Shown: positions 62,800 to 64,000 of the stretch, in pieces
How the letters are laid out: every line of letters begins with the position of its first letter
Numbering within the stretch: the stretch's first letter is position 1
Assembly (NCBI GenBank): GCA_030429045.1
Contig: JAUIEA010000001.1
Span: 1-64,000 of the forward strand
From: Bacteroidia bacterium
GTDB taxonomy: Bacteria > Bacteroidota > Bacteroidia > Chitinophagales > Saprospiraceae
Length of the DNA stretch: 64,000 nucleotides
Reading direction: 5' to 3'
Made by a program: the position numbers and the translations under genes
Notes under the pieces: generated by a model
Told to the model about the DNA's origin: nothing
Seen by the model: the letters and a program-made list of their open reading frames with translations, nothing else
The model's database searches: none

Positions 62800-63018
62800 A
62801 TGAGTCAGGCAAGAAAAATAAATGGCAGCGAAATTGTGAATTTCATCACTGATTTTGCGCAGCGTCAAGGACAGATCCGATACCGGATCCTCCTGCACCT
62901 CTACGGTGGTGAGACGCTGATCTTTGCAGACTTTGGCCGCTACGAGCAATACAAAAAAGCCTGGGCCCGGCTGCACGAAGCCAAAAATGAAGAAATGGAT
63001 CTGTTGATCCGTCGATGA
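62800..63018 (+). CDS. Small hypothetical protein
   Basis: A 72-residue basic protein: MSQARKINGSEIVNFITDFA, then QRQGQIRYRILLHLYGGETLIFADFGRYEQYKKAWARLHEAKNEEMDLLI. The frame is open much further upstream, but that part overlaps the htpG start antisense and is not protein-like. The GxxLxFADFGxYEQYxKAWxRL segment looks like a conserved small domain, possibly beta-beta-alpha. I do not recognise it. It faces the T9SS gene tail to tail, with a shared hairpin terminator between. Confidence 0.6.
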   Translation: MSQARKINGSEIVNFITDFAQRQGQIRYRILLHLYGGETLIFADFGRYEQYKKAWARLHEAKNEEMDLLIRR

Positions 63019-63033
63019 ATAATGTCAAGATGG

Positions 63034-63080
63034 AAAAAGGGTCGCACCAAACTGGGGGGTATGGTTGCGGCCCTTTTCCT
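63034..63080. terminator. Bidirectional hairpin terminator
   Basis: AAAAGGGTCGCACCA at 63035 pairs imperfectly with TGGTTGCGGCCCTTTT at 63062, giving A-rich and T-rich flanks on both strands, between two convergent genes. Confidence 0.7.
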
Positions 63081-63097
63081 CTTGTATCCCATTCACA

Positions 63098-64000
63098 TCA
63101 GGGTTGCTGAATAATGACCTTTTCCTGGTGCTGCCAATCCGATTGACGGAGACGAAGCCAGTAGACACCAGCGGTCAGATCCGGTAATGCCACTCGATCG
63201 GACATCGGGAGCTGTACCGACTTTTCCAGCACTGCTCTGCCCATTGCATCAAAAAGTGTCAGTTCTGCCGGACCGGATAAACCCGCTGTCTGAATATCCA
63301 GATAGTCGACAGCCGGGTTCGGACCAAAGGCCAGCATGGGGCGCTCTCCATCGACATCCTCCTGACTGGTGAGCATGCCCAGGACAAAGGAGTATCGGAT
63401 GGATCGACCAAACTCGGCCTCGAAATACTTGAGCACCGCATTGATCGTGGGTGCCAGAATGCGCAAATAGCCATTTCCCGCAGCAGGATCCGCCCAATAG
63501 GACAGGCCGTCATTCCCGGAGTCCAGCAACTCGAACGTATAACATCCATCCGGATAGTCCATTTTAAAATCATATTGCGAATTGGCTGCAAAACCACCCT
63601 GATTCAACAGGATATTCCCTTCCGCATCCCAGACTTTGACGCTGTTTTCCGTAGGGCGGTTATTGGTTCGAAGACGGAATCGAATGCCGGATCCAAACGA
63701 TTTGGGGATCTCGAAGGCCGAACTCATCACATTGTTTTCGGCATTTTCATCCATTCCGTTATTGACTTCCTGGACAGCCACCTGGAAGACATCGCTGCCA
63801 TCCCCGACCCAGAATGCAGAGGACGGCACGGGCAAGGTTACCACCGTTCTGTCCATCGGAGACAGATTACCTGTCCAGGTGTACGACTGCACGTTGCCTC
63901 CCGCAACACCATAGGTCAAGAGGACACTGGTGATATCTGTGGCCCCGCTGTTGCGCAGGATGATCTGCGGATCGTGGCACATCGGATTGAGACGTCCATA
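63098..64000 (-). CDS. Secreted protein with CARDB-like and T9SS sorting domains (5' end outside window)
   Basis: The frame is open to the window edge: the codons before the in-frame Met at 63982 read YGRLNP, so the start is missing. At least 300 residues are visible. Residues from NPMCHDPQIILRNSGATDITSVLLTYGV are a CARDB-like beta domain. A second beta domain follows (FRLRTNNRPTENSVKVWDAEGNILLNQGGF and CYTFELLDSGNDGLSYWADPAAGNGYLRI), which resembles the jelly-roll modules of secreted T9SS enzymes. The last ~85 residues (LAFGPNPAVDYLDIQ to EKVIIQQP) are a type A T9SS sorting domain. The enzymatic part, if any, would be upstream of the window. Confidence 0.85.
   Translation of the reverse strand, partial: YGRLNPMCHDPQIILRNSGATDITSVLLTYGVAGGNVQSYTWTGNLSPMDRTVVTLPVPSSAFWVGDGSDVFQVAVQEVNNGMDENAENNVMSSAFEIPKSFGSGIRFRLRTNNRPTENSVKVWDAEGNILLNQGGFAANSQYDFKMDYPDGCYTFELLDSGNDGLSYWADPAAGNGYLRILAPTINAVLKYFEAEFGRSIRYSFVLGMLTSQEDVDGERPMLAFGPNPAVDYLDIQTAGLSGPAELTLFDAMGRAVLEKSVQLPMSDRVALPDLTAGVYWLRLRQSDWQHQEKVIIQQP

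Overview
The window reads as chromosomal DNA of a Bacteroidota bacterium, most likely of the order Saprospirales. This is inferred from gene content, not from a database search. Pointers are several secreted proteins with type IX secretion (T9SS) C-terminal sorting domains, a DUF2723 membrane protein, a fused alpha/beta 2-oxoacid dehydrogenase E1, DUF5606, DUF4834 and DUF6495-like proteins, a UvrA of Bacteroidota type, and the Bacteroidota -7 promoter box TAnnTTTG close to many start codons. The DNA is mildly GC-rich in genes. No rRNA, CRISPR array, transposase or prophage gene is visible, and the only tRNA is an Arg(CCG) tRNA.

Layout. 0.4-9.3 kb: a DadA-like flavin oxidoreductase, a four-repeat T9SS cargo protein, a DODA-type dioxygenase, a GNAT acetyltransferase, a DUF4139 surface protein and a PnuC transporter, separated by repeat-filled spacers. 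9.3-14.6 kb: a pseudouridine synthase with a very long basic disordered extension, then uvrA. 14.8-18.5 kb: a secreted metzincin protease translationally coupled to a T9SS protein, plus a second copy of the latter preceded by the decayed tail of the protease. 18.8-28.5 kb: a small acidic protein, an EamA transporter, a TPR protein, an ECF sigma factor with a small anti-sigma-like protein, prfA, the fused E1 dehydrogenase with DUF5606, a lipoprotein and a MerR regulator. 28.5-37.2 kb: two amidohydrolase-like exported proteins, two lipoproteins, tRNA-Arg, a short conserved protein, an HtrA protease and an HD protein. 37.4-44.7 kb: an overlapping operon DUF2723 / rpiB / M28 peptidase, then a short DUF4834 gene overlapping an RluA-type synthase, and an MFS transporter. 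44.7-52.5 kb: a 1.2 kb non-coding repeat array, an Omp28-like T9SS protein, exonuclease III, a HigBA toxin-antitoxin pair and two tandem exported thioredoxin-fold proteins. 52.5-64 kb: an MFS transporter, a protein resembling the N-terminal domain of McrB-like ATPases, DUF6495, a methyltransferase, an adenine/adenosine deaminase, alkane monooxygenase divergent from a ferredoxin-linked reductase, CrcB, a MraY/WecA-family transferase, HtpG and a T9SS protein running off the end.

The intergenic DNA is the most unusual part. It contains (i) palindromic non-coding elements ending in a GTTTTGGCGGCATTTTTGC hairpin, one at the end of a three-unit array with a second hairpin nested inside; (ii) octamer satellites of the GGAGTTGA/GGAGTGGA kind, several starting right after stop codons; and (iii) three cases where the 3' end of a gene is present again, in the same orientation, as a decayed fragment just downstream. 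No single complete novel defence or biosynthetic system is evident. The strongest candidates for follow-up are the orphan McrB-type N-domain, the gene-tail duplications and the nested hairpin array.
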